Below are positions 6,208 through 6,208 of a DNA stretch of 6,208 nucleotides, in pieces. The notes under the pieces are model-generated. The model did not search any database, was not told the origin of the DNA, and was given only the letters and a program-made list of their open reading frames with translations. The stretch is from Chloroflexota bacterium (GTDB lineage: Bacteria; Chloroflexota; UBA11872; VXOZ01). The number at the start of each line of letters is the position of its first letter. Position 1 is the stretch's first letter. The stretch covers positions 1-6,208 of the forward strand of contig VXOZ01000083.1 of assembly GCA_009839775.1 (NCBI GenBank), read 5' to 3'. The position numbers were made by a program, and so were the translations under genes.

Positions 6208-6208
6208 C

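Larger units (their letters stand above)
5822..6208. other. Intergenic region with regulatory-looking AT-rich right half
   Basis: No reading frame here has a family-like protein, and no tRNA or rRNA was recognised. The left half is GC-rich and contains a long-range TGGGGG (5851-5856)/CCCCCA (5886-5891) pairing enclosing a GGCG-CCT-CGCC hairpin (5863-5873). No T-run follows, so it is not a convincing terminator for the upstream gene. From about 6040 the base composition turns AT-rich. Several promoter-like elements, a TGTTG-N9-CAACA dyad (6042-6060) and a CTATAC/GTATAG dyad lie there, suggesting the control region of a rightward gene beyond the edge. Confidence 0.6.

Noticed and set aside
1..6208. 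CRISPR arrays, tRNA/rRNA genes, insertion sequences
   Set aside because: No regularly spaced repeats, cloverleaf-like segments, transposase-like proteins or terminal inverted repeats were seen on either strand.

Overview
This is a GC-rich bacterial window; the coding parts are visibly G/C-rich, while positions 6061-6130 have only 18 G/C out of 70. It combines a replication/translation housekeeping locus with catabolic hydrolase genes and one toxin-antitoxin pair. No gene gives a firm species call. The bL9 sequence style, the rplI-dnaB adjacency and the accessory genes (acetamidase/formamidase, D-aminoacylase family, HepT-MntA) would fit an environmental, uncultivated lineage such as Chloroflexota. 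That is an inference of low certainty.

Left end, minus strand (1-616): rplI (bL9) is followed directly by the first 32 codons of dnaB, whose GTG start abuts the rplI stop codon. dnaB runs off the left edge. Both genes have good ribosome binding sites, and a plausible sigma70-type promoter lies upstream of rplI. No rpsF-ssb-rpsR genes precede rplI; the upstream neighbour is a divergently transcribed gene.

Centre, plus strand (719-3374): a thiamine-diphosphate-dependent enzyme of the acetolactate synthase/benzoylformate decarboxylase superfamily is followed after 28 nt by an acetamidase/formamidase-family amidase. They are probably co-transcribed. Their substrates cannot be read from sequence.

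3478-4169, plus strand: a compact HepT-MntA toxin-antitoxin pair. The HEPN RNase toxin carries an intact RX4HXY motif, and the minimal nucleotidyltransferase antitoxin carries an intact GSX10DXD motif. The genes overlap by 4 nt (ATGA).

4250-5821, plus strand: an amidohydrolase of the N-acyl-D-amino-acid deacylase (D-aminoacylase) family. It has the expected metal-binding histidines and aspartate, but an Asp stands where characterised D-aminoacylases have the metal-ligand Cys. With the upstream amidase it suggests hydrolysis of C-N amide bonds as the shared theme, with the toxin-antitoxin pair inserted between the two hydrolase genes.

Right end (5822-6208): 387 nt without a credible gene. It changes from GC-rich with small hairpins to AT-rich, and holds a CTATAC/GTATAG dyad and a TTGGGG-N17-TATAAT promoter-like element pointing out of the window, probably the control region of a gene just beyond the edge. 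I see no CRISPR array, tRNA, rRNA or insertion sequence. Nothing here is clearly a new system; the best leads are the variant metal site of the deacylase and the undefined substrate of the TPP enzyme/amidase pair.
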